Shown piece by piece: positions 40,959 to 48,740 of a stretch of 64,000 bases of DNA. The stretch comes from Rufibacter sediminis (GTDB lineage Bacteria; Bacteroidota; Bacteroidia; Cytophagales; Hymenobacteraceae), in NCBI RefSeq assembly GCF_014269285.1, contig NZ_JACOAF010000020.1:62001-126000 (forward strand). Direction: 5' to 3'. The first letter of the stretch is position 1, and each line of letters begins with the position of its first letter. The position numbers were made by a program, and so were the translations under genes. A model generated the notes under the pieces. It was given only the letters and a program-made list of their open reading frames with translations. It ran no database searches and was not told where the DNA came from.

Positions 40959-42455
40959 TTGCAGGGCTCTGCCTCTTATCATCCGTTGCTAACTGCTCGC
41001 TTATTTCCTTTGATACCACCCCGTGAATCTTCCTTCAGACAAGCCTTACCGGTAGTGCTGCCGTTTGTGGCGCTGGCGGTGGCGCTCACGTGGTATGTGC
41101 AGGACAACGGCTTCTTCTGGGATAGCATTCTGCTGGCCTCCCGGTACGGGCAATGGTATTATCAGACGCGTTTCTCCACCTTGTTCGTGCCCGAGGAGAT
41201 AGCCGGGTATCCGCCGCTGTTTGGCATGTACGTGGCCGCGGGCTGGCATCTGTTCGGGAAATCGGTGCCGGTGAGCCATTTTCTGATGTTGCCTTTTCTG
41301 GTGGGCATCGTCTGGCAGTTGTACTTGTTGGTGAGGAGATTCTTACCCCCGAGTTGGCTTTTCCTGAGCCTGCTGCTCATCTTCCTGGACCCCACGCTGC
41401 TGGCCCAGAGCGCGCAGGTGGCCCCAGACGTGGTGCTGCTCTTCCTGTACCTGGTTTGCCTGAATGCGCTGCTGCAACGCCGCCACGGGCTCTTAGGTCT
41501 GGCGCTGGTATTCATGGCGCTTCTCTCGCCTAGAAGCCAGATTCTGTTGGTAGCGGTTTTCCTCACGCAGCTGCTGTTGCATTGGCACGAAAACAGGAAC
41601 CTCAGACTTTCAGAAGTACTTAGGCTGATGCGCCCGTACGTGCCCGCCGGACTGCTGCTGATCACCTGGCTGGGGCTGCATTACCGGCATTTCGGGTGGA
41701 TAGGGTATGCTCCTTCCTCTGCCTGGAGTTCCTATTCGGCGCTTGTCTCCCTGAAGGGTTTCGGCCTTAACCTCGTTTTCCTTGCCTGGCGGCTGCTTGA
41801 TTTTGGCCGTATAGCGCTGTGGGTAACGGCCGGCATTTTGCTGTGGCGTTTCAAGGCCCGTTTCCCGAAAGAGGCCCCAAAACTCCTGATTCTGCTGCTG
41901 GTGCCGCTGGTGACTTTAAGCGGAGTGCTGGTGTGGTTCACCAACCCCATTGGGCACCGTTACTGGCTGGTGGTGTATGTGCTGCTGGGGCTTCTGACGG
42001 CGCACTTGTTGGCGCAGACCCCGAATCTGAAACTACGCCGGACGCTGTATGTGGTACTCGCCGTGAGTTTGGTGAGTGGCCATTTCTGGGTCTATCCGGA
42101 GCGCATTGCCAAAGGGTGGGATGCCACGCTGGCCCATCTGCCTTACTTTACTCTGCGGCAGGAGATGATGACGTACCTGGACCAGCACCAGATAGACTGG
42201 CAGCAGGTGGGCAGTGACTTCCCCAACCTGGCGCCTCCCGCCGCCACAGATTTAACGCATGACCAGCGGCACTTTCCGGCCAAGGACCTCCGCCGGCACA
42301 CCTACATTCTGTACTCCAACGTATTCAACGGCTTCACTGACCAGGAATTGGCCGAGCTGCAGCGCCACTGGATCACGGTGCATGAGGTCAGGAAAGGGCA
42401 GGTGTACCTGCGCCTGTACCGGAAACCGACAGCGGTAACCACGCTTTCTCAATAA
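40959..42455 (+). CDS. GT-C-like multi-pass membrane protein
   Basis: Up to 498 residues with about eleven hydrophobic helices and a small C-terminal domain. The first loop, WYVQDNGFFWDSILLASRYGQWYYQTRF, has the Asp position of GT-C transferases; AQVAPDVVLLFLYLVCLNALL is also family-like. The start is uncertain: only TTG (40959 and 40992) and GTG codons precede the first helix, with no ATG before about residue 90. It overlaps nothing and follows the desaturase by 112 bases. A 36-bp repeat copy lies inside the coding sequence at 41848-41883 and is read as WRFKARFPKEAPKL. Substrate unknown. Confidence 0.65.
   Translation: MQGSASYHPLLTARLFPLIPPRESSFRQALPVVLPFVALAVALTWYVQDNGFFWDSILLASRYGQWYYQTRFSTLFVPEEIAGYPPLFGMYVAAGWHLFGKSVPVSHFLMLPFLVGIVWQLYLLVRRFLPPSWLFLSLLLIFLDPTLLAQSAQVAPDVVLLFLYLVCLNALLQRRHGLLGLALVFMALLSPRSQILLVAVFLTQLLLHWHENRNLRLSEVLRLMRPYVPAGLLLITWLGLHYRHFGWIGYAPSSAWSSYSALVSLKGFGLNLVFLAWRLLDFGRIALWVTAGILLWRFKARFPKEAPKLLILLLVPLVTLSGVLVWFTNPIGHRYWLVVYVLLGLLTAHLLAQTPNLKLRRTLYVVLAVSLVSGHFWVYPERIAKGWDATLAHLPYFTLRQEMMTYLDQHQIDWQQVGSDFPNLAPPAATDLTHDQRHFPAKDLRRHTYILYSNVFNGFTDQELAELQRHWITVHEVRKGQVYLRLYRKPTAVTTLSQ
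41848..41883. repeat. 36-bp dispersed palindrome, copy 23, within a coding sequence
   Basis: 36 bp: GTTTCAAGGC at the left end, GTTTC at the centre, GAAAGAGGCCCCAAAAC to the right. It is in frame and encodes a basic cytosolic loop between two membrane helices. The only copy found inside a well-supported gene body. Confidence 0.6.
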
Positions 42456-42480
42456 CCACAGAGCCATTATTACTTTACCC

Positions 42481-42516
42481 GCTTTGGGCCTGTTTTGGTG
42501 AAAAGAAGCTTAAAAC
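42481..42516. repeat. 36-bp dispersed palindrome, copy 24
   Basis: 36 bp, GCTTT left end, other tracts intact. 25 bases past the GT-C-like stop. Confidence 0.65.
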
Positions 42517-42804
42517 CTGAACTGGATTCGGAAAGAAAACGCGGTCTACCATCGCCCTTAGTGCGTGTTCTCACCAGTAAGCGGAAAGGCGCCTGCATCT
42601 GGCTTGTCAATCCTGCTGCTGTACGCAACAGCTTTCCTGTTTTCCTCCCTAAAAGACAACACTATCCTCGGCTTTGACTTCAGAAGAAACTTGCCCTAGC
42701 GGGCGATGGAAAACTAACTAGTCCGATGAGAACTGATACAAACCAAAGCTCTGGCCAGCTGCCTTTTACTACCGCTCTATCCTAGGAAATGATCTGGAAA
42801 GTGT
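42517..42804. other. Intergenic sequence, nothing recognised
   Basis: 288 bases with no convincing ORF, hairpin or repeat. It ends at the -7 box of the TetR-like gene. Confidence 0.5.
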
Positions 42805-42812
42805 TATATTTG
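42805..42812 (+). promoter_or_regulatory. -7 box TATATTTG before the first TetR-like gene
   Basis: Consensus match 34 bases before the ATG. No clear -33 TTTG. Confidence 0.45.
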
Positions 42813-42846
42813 TTTAAGGCCAGCACCTGCGCAAAGGAACAGTATT

Positions 42847-43455
42847 ATGACCAAGGACGAGCTCTTACGCACGGCCATGCGCTCCTTCTCTGCCAATGGG
42901 GTAAAAGACCTGACAGAGCGGCGGCTCATGCAGGAATTCGGTTTATCTGGGGAAGAATTCAACCAGTCTTTCTCAGATAAAGAAGACTTCCTGCGCCAGG
43001 CCGTAGAGCTTTACCTGACCGAGCAGAAAGAAGTCCAGAACACGCTTCTCACGCAGGCGGATGACTCCATCCAGAAGCTGCTGGAGGTCATTAAACACCA
43101 CGTGACCCAGCTACAGCAGTTTACCCCCAGTTTCTTCCTCCAGATCCAGCACCTGTACCCGCGCATCTGGGCGCTGTACCTGCGGCACGTTCAGATGCAC
43201 TCGTACTACGTGTTCTATGACCTCTTGAACAAAGGCATTCAGCAACACCTTTTTCGGCCCGACCTTAACATTGAGGTAGTCACCAAAGTCTTGCTGGAGC
43301 AGATCAATATCCTATTGAACCAGGCCCTCTTTCCGCCCCACCGCTACAACATGGCCGAGGTTTTCAGGGGAATCTTCCTGTATTATCTGCAAGGCATCTG
43401 CACCGAAAAAGGCAATAAGGTGCTGGAGAACTTTTTCGCTGATTTTTCACTTTAA
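42847..43455 (+). CDS. TetR/AcrR-like regulator, tandem paralogue 1
   Basis: 202 residues. The N-terminal HTH-like part (about residues 1-50) reads MTKDELLRTAMRSFSANGVKDLTERRLMQEFGLSGEEFNQSFSDKEDFLRQAV, close to a TetR fold but with a degenerate recognition helix. The C-terminal helical ligand domain (about 55-200) is closely related to that of the following gene (ALYLRHVQMHSYYVFYDLLNKGIQ, VVTKVLLEQINILLN, NMAEVFRGIFLYYLQGICTEKG). The ligand is unknown. No adjacent efflux or target operon is seen, so targets may be elsewhere. It has its own TAnnTTTG promoter. Confidence 0.8.
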   Translation: MTKDELLRTAMRSFSANGVKDLTERRLMQEFGLSGEEFNQSFSDKEDFLRQAVELYLTEQKEVQNTLLTQADDSIQKLLEVIKHHVTQLQQFTPSFFLQIQHLYPRIWALYLRHVQMHSYYVFYDLLNKGIQQHLFRPDLNIEVVTKVLLEQINILLNQALFPPHRYNMAEVFRGIFLYYLQGICTEKGNKVLENFFADFSL

Positions 43456-43465
43456 CCTAAGATGC

Positions 43466-43516
43466 GGGGGCAAGTGCCCCTTTGCCTGGGAGGCAGGAAT
43501 CGCCTACTTCCCAGGT
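43466..43516. other. Two adjacent hairpins between the TetR-like genes
   Basis: GGGGC-AAGT-GCCCC is followed by the interrupted palindrome CCTGGGAGGC...GCCTACTTCCCAGG (about 43484-43515). The first may terminate gene 1; the second sits directly before the -7 box of gene 2 and could be an operator. Confidence 0.45.
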
Positions 43517-43523
43517 AAAAGAA

Positions 43524-43531
43524 TATCTTTG
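43524..43531 (+). promoter_or_regulatory. -7 box TATCTTTG before the second TetR-like gene
   Basis: Exact TAnnTTTG match, 62 bases before the ATG, just after the palindrome. Confidence 0.45.
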
Positions 43532-43593
43532 CATTCTTCCACCACCTGAGTAGCACCATTTGTTCGGTTTTACTCTGAATTCTAAACTTCTAT

Positions 43594-44202
43594 ATGACTT
43601 TTAAGCAAACTGTTTTACAGGAATTGCTCCACCTCATCAGACAAGAAGGACTGGCTCATTTAGACGAGCAGAAAATTATTGATCGGGTTGATATTTCCTC
43701 CGCCACGTTCAGAGAATTTTTCAACGACATGAATGATCTGGTGACCCAGGTGGTGCAGTATGACCTGGAAAGCCGCAAAGAGGAGCATGAACGTTTGTTT
43801 CAGCAGGAGGCGAGTCCGTTGCGGCGGCTGCTGCTGGTGGTGCAGTTGGGCCTGAAAACCATACAGGAAGCCCAGCCAACTCTGCTGCAGGAAATTCAGG
43901 AGCAGTATCCGGCGGCCTGGAACCTTTACTGGCGGCACTCCAATGACTACTCGGCGCACTTGCTGTATGATCTCCTGAACGCCGGCGTGCTGCAGAAGGA
44001 GCTTCGGCAGGACCTCAACATCCAGCTGGTCACCAAGATCATGCTGGAGCAGTTGTCCATGATTGTGAACCCGGTGACTTTTCCGCCCGAAAGATTCAAC
44101 GTGGCCGAAGTGTTCCGAAGCGTTTTCCTGTACTACATCCGGGGCATCTGCACCGATGAGGGCGTGAAGAAAGCCGAGCAGTTTTTCGCCTCTTTAAAGT
44201 AA
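43594..44202 (+). CDS. TetR/AcrR-like regulator, tandem paralogue 2
   Basis: 202 residues, the same length as the upstream paralogue and alignable along its length (NLYWRHSNDYSAHLLYDLLNAGVLQ, LVTKIMLEQLSMIVN, NVAEVFRSVFLYYIRGICTDEG). The N-terminus is even less TetR-like (ELLHLIRQEGLAHLDEQKIIDRVDISSATFREFFNDMNDLV), but helix-turn-helix spacing is kept. Tandem duplication with separate promoters suggests that one may respond to or antagonise the other, for example as heterodimers (inference). Ends in a strong terminator. Confidence 0.75.
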   Translation: MTFKQTVLQELLHLIRQEGLAHLDEQKIIDRVDISSATFREFFNDMNDLVTQVVQYDLESRKEEHERLFQQEASPLRRLLLVVQLGLKTIQEAQPTLLQEIQEQYPAAWNLYWRHSNDYSAHLLYDLLNAGVLQKELRQDLNIQLVTKIMLEQLSMIVNPVTFPPERFNVAEVFRSVFLYYIRGICTDEGVKKAEQFFASLK

Positions 44203-44221
44203 AACACCGCTAAAACGCATA

Positions 44222-44264
44222 AAAAGAAAAGCCTGCCACTTCTCCAGTGGCAGGCTTTTCTTTT
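44222..44264. terminator. Bidirectional terminator, perfect 19-bp stem
   Basis: AAAAGAAAAGCCTGCCACT (44222-44240) pairs perfectly with 44246-44264 around TCTCC. It is shared by the TetR-like gene and the convergent thioredoxin operon. Confidence 0.9.
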
Positions 44265-44286
44265 GGTAAGGAAACGCTCCCGCGTA

Positions 44287-44529
44287 TTAGCTGATGGAGA
44301 CTCGCACCTTCTGGGTGAACTCGCGCAGGGCGGTTTTGAAATCAGTGTTGTGGTCGCCCATGTGGTTGAGGATCCAGATAGCCCCGAAGACGTGGGTCAG
44401 TTTCTCGCCTTCGTCAGCGCCTTCAATCTCAAAGGCGGGGGTTTCTTCGTTGATGAGTTGTTCCTCGGCTTCGCGCAGGCTCTCAATGGTCTGCGTTTCT
44501 ACCAGTTTCTTGATGGCAGGTATTTTCAT
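44287..44529 (-). CDS. Small thioredoxin-linked protein (DUF6952-like)
   Basis: 80 residues, acidic in the middle: MKIPAIKKLVETQTIESLREAEEQLINEE..., then LTHVFGAIWILNHMGDHNTDFKTALREFTQKVR. It matches in size and pattern the short proteins that follow thioredoxin genes in many Bacteroidota (DUF6952, from memory). It starts seven bases after the thioredoxin stop, so the two are surely co-transcribed. Function unknown; a redox-partner role is only suggested by linkage. Confidence 0.7.
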   Translation of the reverse strand: MKIPAIKKLVETQTIESLREAEEQLINEETPAFEIEGADEGEKLTHVFGAIWILNHMGDHNTDFKTALREFTQKVRVSIS

Positions 44530-44536
44530 GGGAGTA

Positions 44537-44854
44537 TTAGGCTAGTTTACGAACCATATCCAGAACAAAGTCTTCTTTGCTGGTGGCGGCACCTTCTACC
44601 AACTCGCCGTTCTTGAACACCGCGAAGTAAGGCAGATTGGTTACGCCGGCCAGTTTGCGGGCTTCGGGGCTGGTTTCCGCATTTACGTCCAGAAACGCCA
44701 CGTTCGCGAACTCCTCGTTGGCAGCCATGCGCTTGAACTTAGGCGAGAACAGCCGGCAGTTGCCGCACCAGTCCGCAAAATATTTCACTACTACCCGCTC
44801 GTTGCTTTTCAGCACGTCCTGGAAATCTGTATCGGTTGCTTGAATGATGGCCAT
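44537..44854 (-). CDS. Thioredoxin family protein with a CGNC active site
   Basis: 105 residues from ATG 44854. VVVKYFADWCGNCRLFSPKFKRMA gives the redox site WCGNC, where classical thioredoxin has WCGPC. LPYFAVFKNGELVE carries the cis-Pro region. Length equals cytosolic thioredoxin and there is no signal peptide. The Pro-to-Asn change in the CxxC motif should shift the redox potential and partner choice. An upstream in-frame ATG at 44932 falls within the 36-bp repeat and is not favoured. A TAATTTTG -7 box lies 36 bases upstream. Confidence 0.88.
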   Translation of the reverse strand: MAIIQATDTDFQDVLKSNERVVVKYFADWCGNCRLFSPKFKRMAANEEFANVAFLDVNAETSPEARKLAGVTNLPYFAVFKNGELVEGAATSKEDFVLDMVRKLA

Positions 44855-44890
44855 AATATATGTAGGTACATTTAAAAAATGAATCAAGCG

Positions 44891-44898
44891 CAAAATTA
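44891..44898 (-). promoter_or_regulatory. -7 box TAATTTTG of the thioredoxin operon
   Basis: Exact TAnnTTTG match on the minus strand, 36 bases from the start codon. Confidence 0.4.
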
Positions 44899-44900
44899 AC

Positions 44901-44936
44901 GTTTTTGATCTATTTTCAGAAATAAAGGCCAAAAAC
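44901..44936. repeat. 36-bp dispersed palindrome, copy 25
   Basis: 36 bp with intact GTTTT, TTTT and AAAAAC. It lies between divergent genes, next to the thioredoxin promoter. Confidence 0.65.
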
Positions 44937-45048
44937 AGCCTATCCCTTTTTATTATGTAAAAGACTGCGCTAAATTACGTTGTCTCCTGAAAGCGTCTGT
45001 TACGGACAGATCATTGTGCTTTCTCAGGTTCTCACATATTTCCGCTGC

Positions 45049-47763
45049 ATGCCTTTTCTACGTTTCCCTAAAAGCTTCTTCTTTCTACTGCTGGCGCTGG
45101 TGGGCCTGCTGGCCGCCTTCGCTCCGCCGGCCTGGCAACAGAACGGCGTCATCAACAAGATCGTCGCCAACCTCACCACGCTGCACAACAAGTACCCGCA
45201 GGAGAAAGTGTACCTGCACCTAGACAAGCCGTATTGCGCCGCCGGCGAAGACATCTGGTTCAAGGCCTATCTGGTCAACGCGCAGAACCACCAGCCCAGC
45301 GATCTGAGCAAAGTGCTGTACGTAGAACTGATCACCCCGGAGAACACGTTTTACAAAACCAGCGTGGTGCGGCTGGACAAAGGCAAGGGCCACGGCGATT
45401 TCGCCTTACCCGATGATCTGCCCGAGGGTACGTACCGCCTGCGCGCCTTCACCAGCTGGATGCAGAACTTTGACGAGGCTTATTTCTTCCACCAGAACAT
45501 CACCATCTGGAGCCCGCGCAAAACCGATGTAGTCACTTCCACGGCCTTCACCTTCAAACCCCAACCCTCCGGCGATTCTGTTCTGGTGAACCTGCGCCTG
45601 CAAACCTACGCGGCAAAGCCCCTGGCCCAGACCAGCTTTTCCTATTCCACCAACTTCGATAAAAAGGGCGGCACTAAAAAGACCACGACCTCCGCGGAGG
45701 GCAAATCTTTCCTGCGGCTGTTCCTACCCCATGATGAAACCTCCAGCCCTAAACTCTTTCTAACCCTGGAGCAACCGGGCGGCAACCTGAACCGCACCAT
45801 CGCCATTCCCACGCCCAAAGATCAGTTGGACCTGCAGTTCTTCCCCGAAGGGGGTAATCTGGTGGGCGGCCTCTGGAACGTGGTAGGTTTTAAAGCGGTA
45901 GACGCCAACGGCCTGGGGAAAGACGTGCAAGGTGCCATCTACAACCAGCAGGGCCAGAAAGTAGTTGATTTCAAAAGTCTGAAATTCGGGATGGGCCGCA
46001 TCGGCTTTATTCCGGAGGCCGGCCAGAAATACACGGCGCGCCTCACGGCACCCAAAAGCGTAGCCAAGGAATACCCGTTGCCGGTTCCGCAGAAAAAAGG
46101 CTTTATTTTCTCCATCGATAACAAAACCGGTCCGGCCATGCGGGTTAAGTTCTACAGCCTGGGCTTCAAGCAAGACAGCGTGGGCAAACCCAAGGCCTTG
46201 CATCTGGTGGCCCAGGTGCGCGGCGAGGTCCTGTACGCCGCCTCCAGCCCCACCGCCCACGAGGTCTTTCAGGTAGAGGTGCCCAAAAACAAATTCCCCT
46301 CGGGTCTGGTGCAGTTCACCGTCTTCTCTGACACCGGTGAGCCCCTGGCCGAACGGCTGGTGTTTGTGAACCACGGTCCGCAGGTCCAGATGAGCATCAC
46401 CCCAGACAAACCCGCCTACAAACCCCGCGAGAAAGTCACGTTGCAGGTCCAGGCCAAGGACGAGACCGGCGCTCCCGTGGCCGGCAACTTCTCCCTGGCC
46501 ATCACCGACCAGAAAACCGTCACTCCGGCTCCGCACGCCGCCAACCTGGTGTCTTACCTGCTGCTCAGTTCAGATTTGAAAGGCCACGTGGAAGATCCCT
46601 CGTACTACTTCAGCTCGGCTGCGCCCGAGGTGGTGCTGGCCCTGGACAACCTGCTGCTCACCCAGGGGTGGCGTCGGTTTGTCTGGAAAGATATTCTGCA
46701 AGACAAGTTCCCGCAGATGCAGTACCGCGCCGAACGGGATTTATACGTGAGCGGCACCGTCTCCAAAATTACGGGCCAGCCCGATGCCTATTCAGACATT
46801 ACGCTCATGAACGGCAATAACCCCATGAGCGCCATCAAACTCCAGACCGATGACCGGGGGAAATTCCAGTTCAGCCTGGCCAGTTTCCCGGATACTTCCA
46901 CCATTACCGTGCAAACCACCAAGGGGGTAGTCACGTCTATGCTGGAACTGGACAACAACTTACCGCAGATCCCGGCTTTCCCGCAGGTGCCGTATGAGCC
47001 CGTTCCCGCGCCTTACTCCAATGAAGTATGGGCCTACCTGCAACGGAACCGCGAGCAGCTGAAACTGGACCAGTTCTCCGGCAAAAGTGGCATCATGCTC
47101 CAGCAGGTGAACGTGCGCGGCAAGAAACAGGAAGAATTCAAACCCGCCGCCGGCAGCCTGCATTCCACCGCCGATAGAGTGTTGCGCGGTTCTGAACTCC
47201 CCCGTGGCATGGACATCATACAAGCTTTACAGGGACGGGTAGCCGGCTTACAGGTGAGCAACGGCCAGGTGAGCATGCGGGGTGGGGGACCACCGCTCTT
47301 TTTGCTGGACGGTACCCAGATAGATGCCTCCTTCATCCAAACGCTGAACCCCAATGACGTAGAAGCCGTGGAGATCCTGAAACCGGGGGCTTCCTCGGCG
47401 GTGTACGGCTCCCGGGGCGGAAATGGGGTGATTGCCATTACTTCCAAGAAAGGAGGCGATAAAAGCGACAAAACCGCTACTGCCGGAAAAATGCCGGGCA
47501 TGGCCACCTACCAGGGTCTGTACTTCCAGAAAGCCCGCGAGTTCTACCTGCCCCGCTATGACAAGCCCGACACCAGCAACGTGGTCATGCCTGATTTACG
47601 CACCACCCTGTACTGGAACCCCAAAGTTCAGACAGACGCCACCGGCAAAGCCGAAATCACCTTCTTCACCGCCGACCAGAAAACCACCTACCGGGCTATC
47701 CTGGAGGGCATGACCACCACCGGGAAGATGGGCAGCATGACCGCCACGTTTCAGGTGAAGTAA
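45049..47763 (+). CDS. MG2-like surface protein with a C-terminal TonB plug domain but no barrel
   Basis: 904 residues from ATG 45049, which opens on a signal peptide (FPKSFFFLLLALVGLLAAF). The N-terminal region YPQEKVYLHLDKPYCAAGEDIWFKAY...LPEGTYRLRAFT is an alpha2-macroglobulin MG2-type domain; further Ig-like domains follow (TPDKPAYKPREKVTLQVQAKD). Near the C-terminus (about residues 705-785) is a TonB plug: IIQALQGRVAGLQVSNGQVSMRGG..PLFLLDG, VEAVEILKPGASSAVYGSRGGNGVIAIT. No beta-barrel follows, only another about 90 residues ending TATFQVK. Such MG2-plug fusions recur in Bacteroidota; they may act at the outer membrane with a separate barrel. It ends 10 bases from a convergent gene. Confidence 0.82.
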   Translation: MPFLRFPKSFFFLLLALVGLLAAFAPPAWQQNGVINKIVANLTTLHNKYPQEKVYLHLDKPYCAAGEDIWFKAYLVNAQNHQPSDLSKVLYVELITPENTFYKTSVVRLDKGKGHGDFALPDDLPEGTYRLRAFTSWMQNFDEAYFFHQNITIWSPRKTDVVTSTAFTFKPQPSGDSVLVNLRLQTYAAKPLAQTSFSYSTNFDKKGGTKKTTTSAEGKSFLRLFLPHDETSSPKLFLTLEQPGGNLNRTIAIPTPKDQLDLQFFPEGGNLVGGLWNVVGFKAVDANGLGKDVQGAIYNQQGQKVVDFKSLKFGMGRIGFIPEAGQKYTARLTAPKSVAKEYPLPVPQKKGFIFSIDNKTGPAMRVKFYSLGFKQDSVGKPKALHLVAQVRGEVLYAASSPTAHEVFQVEVPKNKFPSGLVQFTVFSDTGEPLAERLVFVNHGPQVQMSITPDKPAYKPREKVTLQVQAKDETGAPVAGNFSLAITDQKTVTPAPHAANLVSYLLLSSDLKGHVEDPSYYFSSAAPEVVLALDNLLLTQGWRRFVWKDILQDKFPQMQYRAERDLYVSGTVSKITGQPDAYSDITLMNGNNPMSAIKLQTDDRGKFQFSLASFPDTSTITVQTTKGVVTSMLELDNNLPQIPAFPQVPYEPVPAPYSNEVWAYLQRNREQLKLDQFSGKSGIMLQQVNVRGKKQEEFKPAAGSLHSTADRVLRGSELPRGMDIIQALQGRVAGLQVSNGQVSMRGGGPPLFLLDGTQIDASFIQTLNPNDVEAVEILKPGASSAVYGSRGGNGVIAITSKKGGDKSDKTATAGKMPGMATYQGLYFQKAREFYLPRYDKPDTSNVVMPDLRTTLYWNPKVQTDATGKAEITFFTADQKTTYRAILEGMTTTGKMGSMTATFQVK

Positions 47764-47772
47764 GGGCTTGGG

Positions 47773-48474
47773 CTACTGTTTGGCGGCAGTATCTGGTTTG
47801 CTCCCGAAAAAGCCGCCCCGGCCCCGGCGCGATGGTTTCGTCTTGAGGGTAATCTGCTCAATGATCTTCTGCCGGGGGAAGGAGATAAGCCACAGGCCGC
47901 GTACCTGGCCTTCTGTGAGCCCCTCGGGCTTGCCCTGCGCCGAGTAGACCCGTAGCTGCTCCAGCGTAGGGGAGGTGTAGTCCAGCAGGCTGGGTTCATC
48001 GCAGCTGGCGCAGTTGCGTCTCCTGATTTCAATGGGTCGCTGGTAATTCACTTGTCCTTCGCGCACCTGCAGGGTGGCCGTGGGCTGGGTTTTACCATCA
48101 GAAGTGACAAGTCCGGCTTTGGTGATGTACTGTTGGGCCTCGGCTTCAGAGGAGAACGTCTGCCGTTTCAGGGTGGCGTTGTAGCGTTGCAGAATGCTGT
48201 TCACGGTGGGCAGCTTGTCTGGTTGCGCGACAAACAGCGCCTGCTCTTTGGGCTGGCTCTCGGCTAACTGCAGGAACGCTCCTTCCACCAACCGGATAAT
48301 GGTATCACCGGCGGCAATGGCCTGTTTCTCCATGTCTTCCTCGGTGATCCGCTTTACTTTGTGCCGTTCGGCTTCCACTGCCATTTCTTTTCCGCGCTCC
48401 AGCTTCTCTGGTTCACATCCGAGGGCCAAAAAGCTGAGGCTAAGGCAAATCAAATATATCTTGGGTGTCCGCAT
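47773..48474 (-). CDS. DUF3365 (Tll0287-like) lipoprotein with altered heme motif
   Basis: 233 residues from ATG 48474: lipoprotein signal (SLSFLALGC), a helical linker, then the C-terminal layout of DUF3365/Tll0287-like sensor domains: NYQRPIEIRRRNCASCDEPSLL and EGLTEGQVRGLWLISFP. The family usually shows a CxxCH heme site in this place; here the His is Asp (CASCD), so covalent heme binding as in the family is questionable. The end (TLKTKPSRRGRGGFFG) is basic. Function unknown. It lies 10 bases from the stop of the convergent MG2-plug gene. Confidence 0.65.
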   Translation of the reverse strand: MRTPKIYLICLSLSFLALGCEPEKLERGKEMAVEAERHKVKRITEEDMEKQAIAAGDTIIRLVEGAFLQLAESQPKEQALFVAQPDKLPTVNSILQRYNATLKRQTFSSEAEAQQYITKAGLVTSDGKTQPTATLQVREGQVNYQRPIEIRRRNCASCDEPSLLDYTSPTLEQLRVYSAQGKPEGLTEGQVRGLWLISFPRQKIIEQITLKTKPSRRGRGGFFGSKPDTAAKQ

Positions 48475-48608
48475 GGGTTCTGTTCTTAAAAGGGCACTAC
48501 GTGCTTTTACGGGAACAAAGATGGGGCTTGTCGGCATGAATCACAAAAGCAGCGGCCAGTGGACATATCGCCCTTCGGTTAAAAGCAAAAATGAAAGCGT
48601 TACTGAGC

Positions 48609-48643
48609 GTTTTAAGCCCGTTTTCAGAAAAAGTCCTCAGAAC
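48609..48643. repeat. 36-bp dispersed palindrome, copy 26 (35 bp)
   Basis: GTTTT and TTTT intact; right end degenerate. Confidence 0.6.
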
Positions 48644-48652
48644 TATCCGTCC

Positions 48653-48688
48653 AGAATTAAGCTGTTTTTCGGAAAATGGCCCCAAAAC
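48653..48688. repeat. 36-bp dispersed palindrome, copy 27
   Basis: Left end lost, centre and CCCCAAAAC right end preserved. Directly abuts the terminator at 48689. Confidence 0.55.
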
Positions 48689-48718
48689 AAAAGCCCGCTG
48701 CGGGGGCAACGGGCTTTT
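48689..48718 (-). terminator. Intrinsic terminator after the M16 protease
   Basis: AAAAGCCCG (48689-48697) pairs with CGGGCTTTT (48710-48718). For minus-strand transcripts it runs into TTTT. Confidence 0.75.
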
Positions 48719-48740
48719 GAGAAAGGAGGAAATCTTGCTG

